Shown: positions 24,143-24,175 of the stretch, in pieces
Layout of the letters: each line of letters opens with the position of its first letter
Position numbering within the stretch: the first letter of the stretch is position 1
DNA from: an uncultured Bilophila sp.
GTDB lineage: Bacteria; Desulfobacterota; Desulfovibrionia; Desulfovibrionales; Desulfovibrionaceae
DNA: 24,175 nucleotides
NCBI GenBank assembly: GCA_959604115.1
Contig: CAUHBW010000009.1
Coordinates: 1 to 24,175 of the forward strand
Direction of reading: 5' to 3'
The notes under the pieces: generated by a model
Told to the model about the DNA's origin: nothing
What the model saw: only the letters and a program-made list of their open reading frames with translations
Databases searched by the model: none
Made by a program: the position numbers and the translations under genes

Positions 24143-24175
24143 AAGCCCGTCCGGCGAGGTTCCCCGGACGGGCTT
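24143..24175 (-). terminator. Hairpin terminator just upstream of rapZ, at the window edge
   Basis: A perfect 12-bp stem (AAGCCCGTCCGG at 24143-24154 with CCGGACGGGCTT at 24164-24175) and a 9-base loop. Read on the - strand it is followed by TTCTGTCCTTTC, a moderate T-tail, so it would end transcription arriving from a gene beyond 24175. Only 21 bases separate it from the rapZ ATG. The outermost pairs may continue past the window. Confidence 0.7.

Overview
The window is a GC-rich bacterial chromosome segment packed with about twenty housekeeping genes. EttA, a class II FBPase (GlpX), HypA/HypB for NiFe-hydrogenase maturation, an Mla lipid-transport operon starting just after argS, and the protein sequences themselves suggest a sulfate-reducer-type member of the Desulfovibrionaceae (Desulfovibrio/Bilophila-like). 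The family is an inference from gene content and general resemblance; I cannot name a genus. I see no tRNA, rRNA, insertion sequence, phage, CRISPR array or defence system, and no intergenic gap exceeds 300 bases.

Layout. (1) 1-1648: ettA on +, missing its extreme N-terminus because an in-frame TGA at 29-31 interrupts otherwise well-conserved coding sequence. (2) 1773-4228 on -: glpX, then a small secreted protein of unknown function, then fabD, in one direction. (3) 4381-6909 on +: the helicase gene hrpB, divergent from glpX. (4) 7040-8695 on +: argS with its own plausible promoter. It is followed 82 bases later by a tight block of a SPOR-domain membrane protein, mlaE, mlaF, mlaD, mlaC and mlaA (8778-13089), an outer-membrane lipid-asymmetry system with the lipoprotein MlaA in the same operon and no mlaB. 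(5) 13147-14436 on -: moeA. (6) 14615-20424 on +: uvrB, ligA, dapB and nadE with gaps of 29 bases or less, so DNA repair, lysine/cell-wall and NAD genes are probably cotranscribed; NadE makes the NAD+ that LigA consumes. (7) 20482-21516 on -: hypA then hypB. (8) 21700-22419 on +: an amidohydrolase. (9) 22471-24121 on -: rapZ and, downstream, a LysE/RhtB-type exporter.

Every convergent gene pair is separated by a strong bidirectional hairpin terminator (1671-1708, 13100-13126, 20447-20476, 22434-22469), and another hairpin, cut by the window edge, lies 21 bases before the rapZ start. I found no evidence of an undescribed multi-gene system. The items most worth a second look are the in-frame stop in ettA, the hairpin plus anti-Shine-Dalgarno-like stretch between glpX and the unknown secreted protein, the terminator tight against rapZ, and the single-domain NadE that resembles the synthetase half of glutamine-dependent enzymes.
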